Assembly: GCA_902489925.1 (NCBI GenBank)
Contig: CABUBX010000095.1
Span: 1 to 8,394, forward strand
Origin: an uncultured Lachnospiraceae bacterium
GTDB taxonomy: Bacteria; Bacillota; Clostridia; Lachnospirales; Lachnospiraceae
DNA length: 8,394 nucleotides
Direction of reading: 5' to 3'
Under the pieces are notes generated by a model. The model was not told the DNA's origin. It saw only the letters and a list, made by a program, of their open reading frames with translations, and searched no databases. Below, in pieces: positions 1 to 6,300 of this stretch (position 1 is its first letter; each line of letters begins with the position of its first letter). Position numbers and translations under genes: made by a program.

Positions 1-395
1 ACAGCGCTGTTAATACGCTCACGCGCCGCACTGTTGGCATCCGTCAATGTCGCAAGCTCACTTGTCAGTGAAGCAATCTGGCTGCTCTTTTGTGTCATCT
101 GATTTTGAAGATTCAAATACAGGACACAGCTTATTAATACAAATACTACTGAAATTCCTAAAAATAATGTATATTTTAAATCCAGTTTTAAGGCTTTTTC
201 CCTGTTACGCATAGCTATTCTTTGATTCACCTGTCTTCTCTTATCAATGGCCATACTACGACCTGTCCCTGTGCCTTTGGACTGCTGTCTGTACGGCGAC
301 GGTGCTGTCTTTCTGACCGATGAACCTTCAACATAATATCTTCTGTTGTATGACGGTGACGTTCTTCTGTCAGTCCTACGCCTGCTACTTTCCAT
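1..395 (-). CDS. ftsL: FtsL-like cell division membrane protein, C-terminus cut by window edge
   Basis: This 5' part of a gene (131 codons visible, running off the left edge) has the FtsL layout: a long basic N-terminal cytoplasmic segment (residues 1-70, rich in Arg, Lys and Ser), one membrane span at about 75-95, and an outer segment from about 96 with heptad-like spacing that suggests a coiled coil. Proteins of this type join the divisome with DivIC/FtsB and help activate septal peptidoglycan synthesis. Sequence identity within this family is low, so the call rests on topology and position directly after rsmH, the usual place in the dcw cluster. The ATG at 393-395 follows AGGAG at 403-407 with 7 bases between. 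The ribosome binding site lies directly beside the rsmH stop (409-411), so the two genes are probably co-transcribed. It could carry another name for an FtsL/DivIC-like septum protein. Confidence 0.77.
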   Translation of the reverse strand, partial: MESSRRRTDRRTSPSYNRRYYVEGSSVRKTAPSPYRQQSKGTGTGRSMAIDKRRQVNQRIAMRNREKALKLDLKYTLFLGISVVFVLISCVLYLNLQNQMTQKSSQIASLTSELATLTDANSAARERINSA

Positions 396-408
396 TCTGA
401 TTCTCCTT

Positions 409-1356
409 TTACTGCTGCTGGCACACTTTCATAAACACTCTCAATTTAGCACTTTTTGACCTGCTGTTTTCCTCCAGCTCTCTGTCCGACGGCAAAATCG
501 GTTTTCTTGTAATCACCCTGCCTTTTGACTTTTTCCCGCATACGCATACCGGAAAACTCGGAGGACATTCACAAGGATTTTCATTCTTTCTGAAAATGCC
601 TTTAACAATTCTGTCTTCCAGTGAATGAAATGTAATAATGCAAATTCTTCCGCCGTCTGAAAGCAAATCTATCATATCCTCAAGACTGTTCTGCAATACC
701 TCCAGTTCATGATTTAACTCGATGCGTATTGCCTGAAAAGTTCTTTTTGCCGGATGTCCCCCGACAGCTCTCACCTTCATCGGAATTGCCCTTTTTATAA
801 TTTCAGAAAGCTCTAAAGTTGTCTCTATCGGCTTTATCTGTCTTGCCGCCACAATGTGCTTTGCTATATTCTTGGCAAACTTATCTTCACCATAGTCCCT
901 GATTATCTGATAAAGTCTCATCTCGGGATAATCATTCACAATATCCCTTGCTGTCTGAGTCTGCCGACGGTCCATGCGCATATCCAAAGGTGCATCCTCC
1001 CTATAGGAAAATCCCCTTTCTGCCGTATCCAGCTGATAAGAGGAAACGCCCAAATCCAATAAAATCCCATCGACCTTTTCGATGCCGAGTCCTGCAAGCA
1101 CCTGCTTCATATTGCAGTAGTTACTCCGCACAATCGTCACCTTATCCGCAAAGGCTTCAAGTCTTTGACGTCCCGCCTCAATCGCTGCCTCATCCTGGTC
1201 AATACCGATTAGTCTGCCGCCCTCTCCCAGTCTTTTACAGATTTCAAGGGAGTGGCCGCCGCCGCCCAATGTTCCGTCAACATATATGCCATTTTTTTTA
1301 ATGTCTAAATTTTCTATCGTTTCTTCCAATAATATAGATGTATGCTTAAATGCCAT
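409..1356 (-). CDS. rsmH: 16S rRNA (cytosine(1402)-N(4))-methyltransferase RsmH (MraW)
   Basis: RsmH uses S-adenosylmethionine to methylate N4 of C1402 in the 16S rRNA decoding centre. The 315-residue length is normal for the family. Visible motifs are the SAM-binding glycine loop DGTLGGGGHS (27-36), the acidic GIDQD (51-55), DLGVSS (101-106), the RGFSYRED/LDMRMD block (114-129), HPAKRTFQAIRI (201-212) and ITFHSLEDRIVK (241-252). A cluster of Cys at 262, 264, 271 and 273 precedes the C-terminal KSKGRVITRKP segment. The ATG at 1354-1356 follows AAAGGAG with 6 bases between. It lies 31 bases after the mraZ stop and 13 bases before the ftsL-like start, so it sits in the usual mraZ-rsmH-ftsL operon. 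Nothing looks damaged. Confidence 0.97.
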   Translation of the reverse strand: MAFKHTSILLEETIENLDIKKNGIYVDGTLGGGGHSLEICKRLGEGGRLIGIDQDEAAIEAGRQRLEAFADKVTIVRSNYCNMKQVLAGLGIEKVDGILLDLGVSSYQLDTAERGFSYREDAPLDMRMDRRQTQTARDIVNDYPEMRLYQIIRDYGEDKFAKNIAKHIVAARQIKPIETTLELSEIIKRAIPMKVRAVGGHPAKRTFQAIRIELNHELEVLQNSLEDMIDLLSDGGRICIITFHSLEDRIVKGIFRKNENPCECPPSFPVCVCGKKSKGRVITRKPILPSDRELEENSRSKSAKLRVFMKVCQQQ

Positions 1357-1387
1357 CGCTTACTCCTTTGTTCTTCGTCTGCCTCTG

Positions 1388-1825
1388 TCAGAATGAAATT
1401 CCCAAATCAGCCATGTGTTCTGCAATATCATCCATATCATCGACATCCACGTTATTTATCTCATCCCACTTTAACTTACTCCAAATCTCAATGCGGCTTG
1501 AAACACCGACCAAAACGGCATCCTTATCAAGACCTGCAAAATCTCTGAGCACTGACGGAAGAAGAATCCTTCCCTGCTTGTCTACCTCACATGAAGCAGC
1601 GCCTGCAAGAAAGAAACGTGAAAACTGTCTTGCTTCTTTCTTTGTCAGCGGTAAATCGTGAAGCTTTTGTGTGAAGAAATTCCATTCATCCATAGGAAAT
1701 ACAAAAAGACAACCATCCAGACCTTTAGTCACAACAAATTCGTCCCCTAAAGCTTCTCTGAACTTTGAAGGAACGATAAGTCTGCCCTTTGAATCGATTG
1801 TATGATTATATTCTCCTATAAACAT
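1388..1825 (-). CDS. mraZ: Transcriptional regulator MraZ
   Basis: MraZ is the DNA-binding regulator that heads the dcw cluster and represses its own promoter in the bacteria studied. The protein holds two AbrB-like half-domains, each marked by a D-x-x-G-R motif: DSKGRL near residue 11 and DKQGRILLP near residue 84. I choose the ATG at 1823-1825 (145 residues, starting MFIGEYNHT). It follows AGGAG (1834-1838) with 8 bases between, and MraZ proteins typically begin with MF.GEY. An in-frame TTG at 1847-1849 would add eight residues, but the good ribosome binding site would then lie inside the gene. Four direct repeats upstream (1873-1908) look like its own operator. The C-terminus is Asp-rich (DVDDMDD). 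Confidence 0.96.
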   Translation of the reverse strand: MFIGEYNHTIDSKGRLIVPSKFREALGDEFVVTKGLDGCLFVFPMDEWNFFTQKLHDLPLTKKEARQFSRFFLAGAASCEVDKQGRILLPSVLRDFAGLDKDAVLVGVSSRIEIWSKLKWDEINNVDVDDMDDIAEHMADLGISF

Positions 1826-1872
1826 AACATGTTCTCCTGTAAATATCAATGGTCACCGTCATCACCGGCTTT

Positions 1873-1908
1873 CCATTTTATACCACTTACTACCACTTTT
1901 CACCACTT
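1873..1908 (-). promoter_or_regulatory. MraZ operator: four direct repeats at 10-bp steps
   Basis: Read on the minus strand, AAGGTG-type boxes are not present, but AAGTGG occurs exactly three times (plus-strand CCACTT at 1903-1908, 1893-1898 and 1883-1888) and a one-mismatch AAATGG follows at 1873-1878. The period is exactly 10 bp, so all four sit on one face of the helix. MraZ is known to bind short G-rich direct repeats with about this spacing upstream of its own gene, and AAGTGG is close to the AAAGTGG-type box reported in some Firmicutes and Mollicutes. The array lies just downstream of the predicted -10 box, so binding there would block initiation. MraZ control is inferred from motif and position. 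Confidence 0.85.
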
Positions 1909-1916
1909 ATGTAATA

Positions 1917-1945
1917 ATATTAGCCCATAAATCCCAATAAATCAA
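1917..1945 (-). promoter_or_regulatory. Putative sigma-A promoter of mraZ-rsmH-ftsL
   Basis: On the minus strand TTGATT (1940-1945) and TAATAT (1917-1922) are 17 bp apart, each with four of six consensus bases. Transcription would start near 1910, at the edge of the MraZ repeats. A TATTAT is an overlapping alternative -10, but it lacks a good -35 partner. Confidence 0.5.
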
Positions 1946-2036
1946 TAGCTTTTTCAAATTTTATTTTTTTATAAGATTCTCCCAAAATTCTTAAAGCCCT
2001 GTTTTTTGCCCGTTTTAAGCCATTTTCGGACAGCCT

Positions 2037-2065
2037 TTGAAATTTATTGCCCAATATGGTAAAAT
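2037..2065 (+). promoter_or_regulatory. Sigma-A promoter of the MATE gene
   Basis: TTGAAA (2037-2042) and TAAAAT (2060-2065) are separated by exactly 17 bp, both close to consensus. Transcription would start near 2072, giving a leader of about 28 bases before the TTG start codon. The -10 box is inside the palindrome at 2058-2070. Confidence 0.72.
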
Positions 2066-2070
2066 TTACC
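2058..2070. promoter_or_regulatory. 13-bp palindrome over the MATE -10 box, candidate operator
   Basis: GGTAAA-A-TTTACC is a perfect inverted repeat with one central base, and it contains the predicted -10 element TAAAAT. Palindromes placed like this are typical of repressor operators. No regulator gene is adjacent, so the binding protein is unknown, and part of the symmetry could come from the AT-rich promoter itself. Confidence 0.4.
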
Positions 2071-2099
2071 TATAAGCATTTTGAAATGGGGGTTTTATT

Positions 2100-3398
2100 T
2101 TGTATTCACAAAAAACAAGTCTCACCGGACAATTTGCCCGCTATGTCACGCCATCTGTTATTTCCATGGTTATTTTTTCTTTTTACACAATGGCCGACGG
2201 TATTTTTGTAGCCCGCGGCGTAGGTGAAAAAGCACTGGCCGGAGTCAACCTCTCAGCACCTTATAATGCAATTATTTTTGCTGTCGGACTTTTAATGGCA
2301 GTCGGAACATCTACAGTGATTGCAATCAGTCTCGGCAAAGATGAACACGATGAGGCCTGTCGCATATTCAGCCAAAATATATGTATTGTCTCTGTGATTG
2401 CCATTATTATCAGTACCATCACGCTTTTAAATCTTGATTGCTTTGCTGTATTTCTCGGCGCGGACAGCTCTACCTTGACGTACGTCCGTCAGTATGTCGG
2501 CACAATCGCACCTTTTGCCATCTTTTTTATGGTTTCCTACAACTTGGAGGTACTCGTAAAAACCGACGGCACACCGGCACTTTCCGTTGTCGGCGTTACT
2601 TGTGCCGGCCTTTCCAATGTTTTTCTTGACTGGGGCGTTTGGGGTGCTGCCTTTGCAACAGGACTGGCACAGGTCTTTTCCACACTGCTGTTTTTATCCT
2701 ATTTTATATGGAAAAGTCATCATCTAAAGTTTACACGCTTTAAACTTTGCCTCGGTATTTATAAAAGAATCGTCCCGCTCGGTCTTGCCGACAGTATCAC
2801 CGACATGTCCAACGGCATCGTTCTTTTCTTGTATAACCGCACAATTTTATCTGTCATCGGCGTCGGCGGTGTTGTCTGCTATACTGTCATCGGCTATATC
2901 AATACGCTTGTGATTATGATAATTTCCGGTGTGTCCCAAGGTATTCAGCCGCTCATCAGCTTTCACCACGGCAAAAAAGAAAGCCGCACCTGTCGTCGGT
3001 TTTATGGGATGGGACTGATAACCGCAATGATTTTCGGCATTGCCTCTTTTTTAATCAGCCATATTTTTGCCCAGGGGCTTGTCTCTCTTTTTCTTAAAAC
3101 AGACAGCCCGTCCTTTAACATGGGTGTCGGCGCCCTGAGATTTTACGCATGGTCATTTTTATTTGCCGGCTATAATATTGTCACTGCCGCTTATTTTACG
3201 GCAACAGAGCATCCCCGCCTGTCACTTCCGATATCACTTGGCAGGGGTCTTGCATTCCCGGCACTTTGCCTTGCTCTGCTTCCGACAATTATCGGCGACA
3301 ACGGCGTATGGCTTTCCGCCCTCGGCGCCGAACTTATATGTCTTGTCCTGACAACTGTCTTTCTTTTCATCCGCACAAAAAAACATAAAGAGCTATAA
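2100..3398 (+). CDS. MATE family multidrug/organic cation exporter
   Basis: This 432-residue, highly hydrophobic protein has the multi-span pattern of the MatE family, cation-coupled antiporters that export drugs or metabolites through the cytoplasmic membrane. Visible features are the first half-domain from residue 15 (MADGIFVARGVG at 31-42, then SAPYNAIIFAVGLLMAVGTST) and the second half-domain from about 225, with VSQGIQPLISFHHGKK at 278-293. The substrate cannot be told from sequence. The start is TTG at 2100-2102: it follows GGGGG (2088-2092) by 7 bases, and the nearby ATG at 2086 is out of frame. Around residues 170-185 the sequence reads NVFLDW directly followed by GVWGAAFATG. Relatives as I recall them have about eight extra hydrophobic residues there, so a small in-frame deletion is possible. 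The gene diverges from mraZ and is followed by a strong terminator, so it is probably monocistronic. Confidence 0.92.
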   Translation: MYSQKTSLTGQFARYVTPSVISMVIFSFYTMADGIFVARGVGEKALAGVNLSAPYNAIIFAVGLLMAVGTSTVIAISLGKDEHDEACRIFSQNICIVSVIAIIISTITLLNLDCFAVFLGADSSTLTYVRQYVGTIAPFAIFFMVSYNLEVLVKTDGTPALSVVGVTCAGLSNVFLDWGVWGAAFATGLAQVFSTLLFLSYFIWKSHHLKFTRFKLCLGIYKRIVPLGLADSITDMSNGIVLFLYNRTILSVIGVGGVVCYTVIGYINTLVIMIISGVSQGIQPLISFHHGKKESRTCRRFYGMGLITAMIFGIASFLISHIFAQGLVSLFLKTDSPSFNMGVGALRFYAWSFLFAGYNIVTAAYFTATEHPRLSLPISLGRGLAFPALCLALLPTIIGDNGVWLSALGAELICLVLTTVFLFIRTKKHKEL

Positions 3399-3440
3399 AA
3401 AAACGCATCAGACAACTTCACTCTGTCTGATGCGTTTTTT
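3396..3440. terminator. Bidirectional rho-independent terminator
   Basis: A perfect 12-bp stem (3403-3414 with 3424-3435) encloses a 9-base loop. It is preceded by a run of seven A (3397-3403) and followed by a run of six T (3435-3440). It starts at the MATE stop codon on the plus strand. Read on the minus strand the A run becomes the U tract, so it can also end the convergent ychF-lgt-mgtC transcript, whose last gene stops at 3464. Confidence 0.95.
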
Positions 3441-3463
3441 CTTCATTATAATTATGCTTCTTT

Positions 3464-4186
3464 TTACAATTCTTCGACCGAAATTAATCCCGGCTGTTCT
3501 TCAATACTTCTAAATATTGAATTTCGGCTTCGCCATTGTCCTGCTTCAAGTGAAGCCTGTATAATAATATTCTGACTCTTTGTCTTCTTCTTTATAACGA
3601 CAACACTGCTTATTTTAATCTTTTCTTCCCGAAGATTTTTAATAGCATTGCTCATCGCTTCATCGGATTCAAATTCCATATAAACTTCATAAACGTTGGA
3701 ATGATTGTCCACATAAATATCTATTTTACTGAAAAATCTAAAGACAATTAACAGACAGATAGTTGCCAATATGGCGCCGCTGTAAAAACCGATGCCTACC
3801 GCAAGTCCGATACAGGCGCTTGTCCACAGACTGGCTGCCGTTGTCAGACCTGATACATAGCGCTGCCCTGTGACAATGATCGTACCGACACCTAGAAAAC
3901 CGATGCCGCTGATAACCTGCGCGCCAAGCCTTGCCACATCGCCGCTGCCTGCCGGATTAACGTTCAGCTGAATATACTGCCCGGTCATCATCACAAGCGC
4001 CGCGCCAAGACAAACTATCGTATGCGTCTTGACACCGGCTACACGCCGCTTCATCCCTCTGTCAATGCCGATAATGCACCCGAGCCCCATGGCAAGTGCC
4101 AGCCTGAAAGCCGATGATATAAAATTCAAGTTTTGAAGATACTGTATCATATCATTGATTAATCCGGGTATTCCCTCATTTCCCAT
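3464..4186 (-). CDS. MgtC/SapB (YhiD-like) family membrane protein
   Basis: The N-terminal part carries the MgtC/SapB/YhiD domain: several membrane spans between about residues 25 and 150 with the conserved blocks LGCIIGIDRG, RVAGVKTHTIVCLGAAL, SGIGFLGVGTIIV and GLTTAASLWTSACIGLAVGIGFY. The C-terminal 80 residues or so form a soluble domain with alternating strands and helices, resembling the ACT-like tail of MgtC. Family members have been tied to magnesium limitation and, in Salmonella, to inhibition of the F-type ATPase, but the role in commensal Firmicutes is not settled. I choose the ATG at 4184-4186 (240 residues), preceded by GGGGTG with 6 bases between. A GTG at 4193-4195, three codons earlier, overlaps that ribosome binding site and has none of its own. 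The gene lies 42 bases after lgt on the same strand and could share its transcript. Confidence 0.92.
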   Translation of the reverse strand: MGNEGIPGLINDMIQYLQNLNFISSAFRLALAMGLGCIIGIDRGMKRRVAGVKTHTIVCLGAALVMMTGQYIQLNVNPAGSGDVARLGAQVISGIGFLGVGTIIVTGQRYVSGLTTAASLWTSACIGLAVGIGFYSGAILATICLLIVFRFFSKIDIYVDNHSNVYEVYMEFESDEAMSNAIKNLREEKIKISSVVVIKKKTKSQNIIIQASLEAGQWRSRNSIFRSIEEQPGLISVEEL

Positions 4187-4228
4187 ATGCTTCACCCCAC
4201 AATATATTTTATTTCAGCTGCATTGAAA

Positions 4229-5095
4229 CTACTGTTGTGCACTGCGCCTTAACTTTAATCGCTTATAAATAATAAATCCACCGATAACAATCACAATAAT
4301 CGCTGATAATACCTGAGAAGCCGGAAGTCCGATTCCCGGAAGCAGCAGCTGGTCTGTACGAAGTCCTTCAATCCAAAAGCGTCCCAGTGCATATCCGGCA
4401 ATATACAGGCCAAACACTTCACCTTCAAACTTTTTATGCTTTCTGTAAAGCAAAAGTAAAATCAAAACGCCCACATTCCAAAGCGATTCATATAAAAAGG
4501 TCGGGTGCACCTGCATATACTGAACACCGTCAACGGTAACTAAATTCGAAAGCAGCTCAGGTGTTGTATAATAAGCCTCCTCCACATTGACCTGCATCGC
4601 AAAAATATTGTCCGTGTAACCACCAAAAGCTTCCATATTCACGAAGTTTGCCCATCGGCCGATAATCTGTCCGGTTACAAGACCAAGGCAAGCTGTATCA
4701 CAAAGCTTCCACATGGAAAGCTTTTTAATCTTTGAATACACGAGTACACATAGCACCGCTCCGATAATACCGCCATAGATTGCCAGTCCGCCCTTTCTCA
4801 AATTAAAAATCTCAAGCAGATGGTCTTTATAATAGTCCCATTCAAAAGCCACAAAGTAAATGCGGCAGCCGACAATGGCACTTAAAATACCGTATATCGC
4901 CAAATCAATATAGTTATCTGTATTCTGTTTTGTCCTTTTTGCTTCCCATATTGCCACAGCAATACCGGCCATCATACCGATACCAATAATAATTCCGTAA
5001 AAGGCAATGCGAAATCCGAAGACGTCAATGCCCTTAACCATATGTTCAATCTCTATGCCAAGGTGCGGAAAACGGACACTTGCGCCAACAACCAT
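4229..5095 (-). CDS. lgt: Phosphatidylglycerol--prolipoprotein diacylglyceryl transferase Lgt
   Basis: Lgt moves diacylglycerol from phosphatidylglycerol to the lipobox Cys of prolipoproteins, the first step of lipoprotein maturation in the membrane. The protein has 288 residues and about seven membrane spans, as usual. The Lgt signature is at 146-158 (GRWANFVNMEAFG), with R147, N150, N153 and E155. A second conserved block, GYALGRFWIEGLR (234-246), carries Y235, R239, E243 and R246. The segment GGLAIYGGIIG (102-112) has Tyr107 where the E. coli enzyme has a functionally important His in the motif FHGG. The ATG at 5093-5095 follows GAGGAGG with 5 bases between. Only 15 bases separate it from the ychF stop, and this gap carries the ribosome binding site, so co-transcription with ychF is very likely. 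The first 20 residues or so are longer and more polar than in many relatives; an internal start at Met19 is possible but lacks a better site. Confidence 0.96.
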   Translation of the reverse strand: MVVGASVRFPHLGIEIEHMVKGIDVFGFRIAFYGIIIGIGMMAGIAVAIWEAKRTKQNTDNYIDLAIYGILSAIVGCRIYFVAFEWDYYKDHLLEIFNLRKGGLAIYGGIIGAVLCVLVYSKIKKLSMWKLCDTACLGLVTGQIIGRWANFVNMEAFGGYTDNIFAMQVNVEEAYYTTPELLSNLVTVDGVQYMQVHPTFLYESLWNVGVLILLLLYRKHKKFEGEVFGLYIAGYALGRFWIEGLRTDQLLLPGIGLPASQVLSAIIVIVIGGFIIYKRLKLRRSAQQ

Positions 5096-5110
5096 AATAG
5101 CCTCCTCTTA

Positions 5111-6208
5111 TCAAACATTAAATCTGAAAAGGATGACATCGCCGTCCTTAACAACATATTCCTTGCCTTCCATACCGACAAGTCCCTTTTCTTTGGCAAC
5201 TGTATAGCTCTGACATGCCATAAGATTTTCATAGGAAACGACTTCCGCTTTAATAAAACCGCGCTCAAAATCCGAATGAATCTTTCCCGCTGCCTGAGGC
5301 GCCTTTGTTCCCTTTTTAATTGTCCATGCTCTCGTCTCTGTAGGTCCTGCGGTCAGATAGCTGATTAACCCTAAAAGGCTGTAACTTGCTTTAATAAGCT
5401 TTTCAAGGCCTGATTCTTTAAGCCCCAAATCTTCAAGAAACATCTTCTTCTCATCTTCATCGAGCTCAGCAATCTCCTGCTCAATCTGTGCACAGATAAC
5501 AAAAACCTCTGAGCCTTCCTCAGCCGCAAAAGCTCTGACCTCTTTGACAAACGCATTGCTCTCGCCGTCATCAGCTAAATCATCCTCACAGACATTAGCT
5601 GCATAAATCACCGGCTTAAATGTCAGAAGGTTAAAGCTGTTTAAAAGCGCCTGTTCTTCTTCATCCTCAACTTCAAAATTTCGTGCCGGCTTGCCGCTTT
5701 CAAGATAATCCATCAAACGTTTTACAAGCTCAGCCTCCTTAGCTGCATCCTTCACATTTTTAGCCATCTTTGATACCTTTGCATAGCGGCGTTCAAGTAC
5801 CTCTAAATCTGCAAAGACAAGCTCAAGATTAATTGTCTCAATATCACGCAGCGGTGAAATACTTCCGTCAACATGAATGATATTGGAATCCTCAAAGCAG
5901 CGAACAACGTGAACAATGGCATCCACCTCACGGATGTTGGATAAAAACTGATTGCCAAGTCCCTCGCCCTTTGAAGCGCCCTTTACAAGTCCTGCAATAT
6001 CGACAAACTCAATGACTGCCGGAGTAATTTTTTCTGAATCATATAATTTTGCCAAATCATCAAGACGATGGTCCGGAACTGTAACAATTCCCACATTTGG
6101 GTCGATGGTACAAAACGGATAATTTGCCGATTCTGCGCCTGCCTTTGTCAGGGAATTAAATAATGTACTTTTGCCTACGTTAGGAAGGCCAACGATACCT
6201 AGTTTCAT
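5111..6208 (-). CDS. ychF: Redox-regulated ATPase YchF (Obg-family P-loop NTPase)
   Basis: YchF (OLA1 in eukaryotes) is a ribosome-associated P-loop NTPase of the Obg group that prefers ATP to GTP and has been linked to translation and oxidative stress. The length of 365 is normal. Motifs in order are the P-loop GLPNVGKST (7-15), the G3 block DIAGLVKGASKGEGLGN (70-86), a coiled-coil insertion at about 130-170 rich in Lys and Glu, the altered G4 motif NVCE (205-208, in place of NKxD, the family hallmark), and a C-terminal TGS domain from about 281 (TAGPTETRAWTI, then HSDFERGFIKAEV). The ATG at 6206-6208 has only a weak upstream site (AGG about 11 bases away). The gene is intact, but the mobile element lies directly upstream, so its original promoter may have been displaced. 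Confidence 0.97.
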   Translation of the reverse strand: MKLGIVGLPNVGKSTLFNSLTKAGAESANYPFCTIDPNVGIVTVPDHRLDDLAKLYDSEKITPAVIEFVDIAGLVKGASKGEGLGNQFLSNIREVDAIVHVVRCFEDSNIIHVDGSISPLRDIETINLELVFADLEVLERRYAKVSKMAKNVKDAAKEAELVKRLMDYLESGKPARNFEVEDEEEQALLNSFNLLTFKPVIYAANVCEDDLADDGESNAFVKEVRAFAAEEGSEVFVICAQIEQEIAELDEDEKKMFLEDLGLKESGLEKLIKASYSLLGLISYLTAGPTETRAWTIKKGTKAPQAAGKIHSDFERGFIKAEVVSYENLMACQSYTVAKEKGLVGMEGKEYVVKDGDVILFRFNV

Positions 6209-6225
6209 TTTTATCTTTACCTGTC

Positions 6226-6254
6226 CGAAAACCCTTTATTTATGCGGGTTTTCG
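6226..6254. repeat. 9-bp inverted repeat in the ychF leader
   Basis: CGAAAACCC (6226-6234) pairs perfectly with GGGTTTTCG (6246-6254) around an 11-base loop, 18 bases upstream of the ychF start. Neither strand shows a T run straight after the stem, so it is not a normal intrinsic terminator. It may be a leader hairpin of ychF, or it may mark the chromosome side of the insertion junction. Confidence 0.5.
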
Positions 6255-6271
6255 CCTTTCTCTATATTTTT

Positions 6272-6300
6272 ATTACACCCTTTTTACACCCTTTTTTCAA
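6272..6300 (-). promoter_or_regulatory. Putative promoter from the int tail into ychF
   Basis: On the minus strand TTGAAA (6295-6300, inside the last int codons) is followed 17 bp later by TGTAAT (6272-6277), which has five of six consensus bases. Transcription would start near 6265, giving a leader of about 57 bases that contains the inverted repeat at 6226-6254. No other promoter for ychF is visible in the short gap. Confidence 0.42.
6275..6296. repeat. 11-bp tandem direct repeat at the end of int
   Basis: ACACCCTTTTT occurs twice in direct succession (6275-6285 and 6286-6296), spanning the int stop codon. Integrases with an N-terminal arm-binding domain, such as that of Tn916, bind short direct repeats near the element ends, so these may be arm sites. 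Chance duplication is also possible. Confidence 0.4.

Noticed and set aside
227..424. 65-codon minus-strand frame over the ftsL start
   Set aside because: It overlaps the ftsL-like gene in another frame, crosses the rsmH end, and has low-complexity basic content; the ftsL-like frame has the ribosome binding site and topology.
948..1301. 117-codon plus-strand frame antisense to rsmH
   Set aside because: It is wholly opposite a well-conserved gene, with a Pro/Ser/Arg-rich composition typical of antisense reading and no ribosome binding site.
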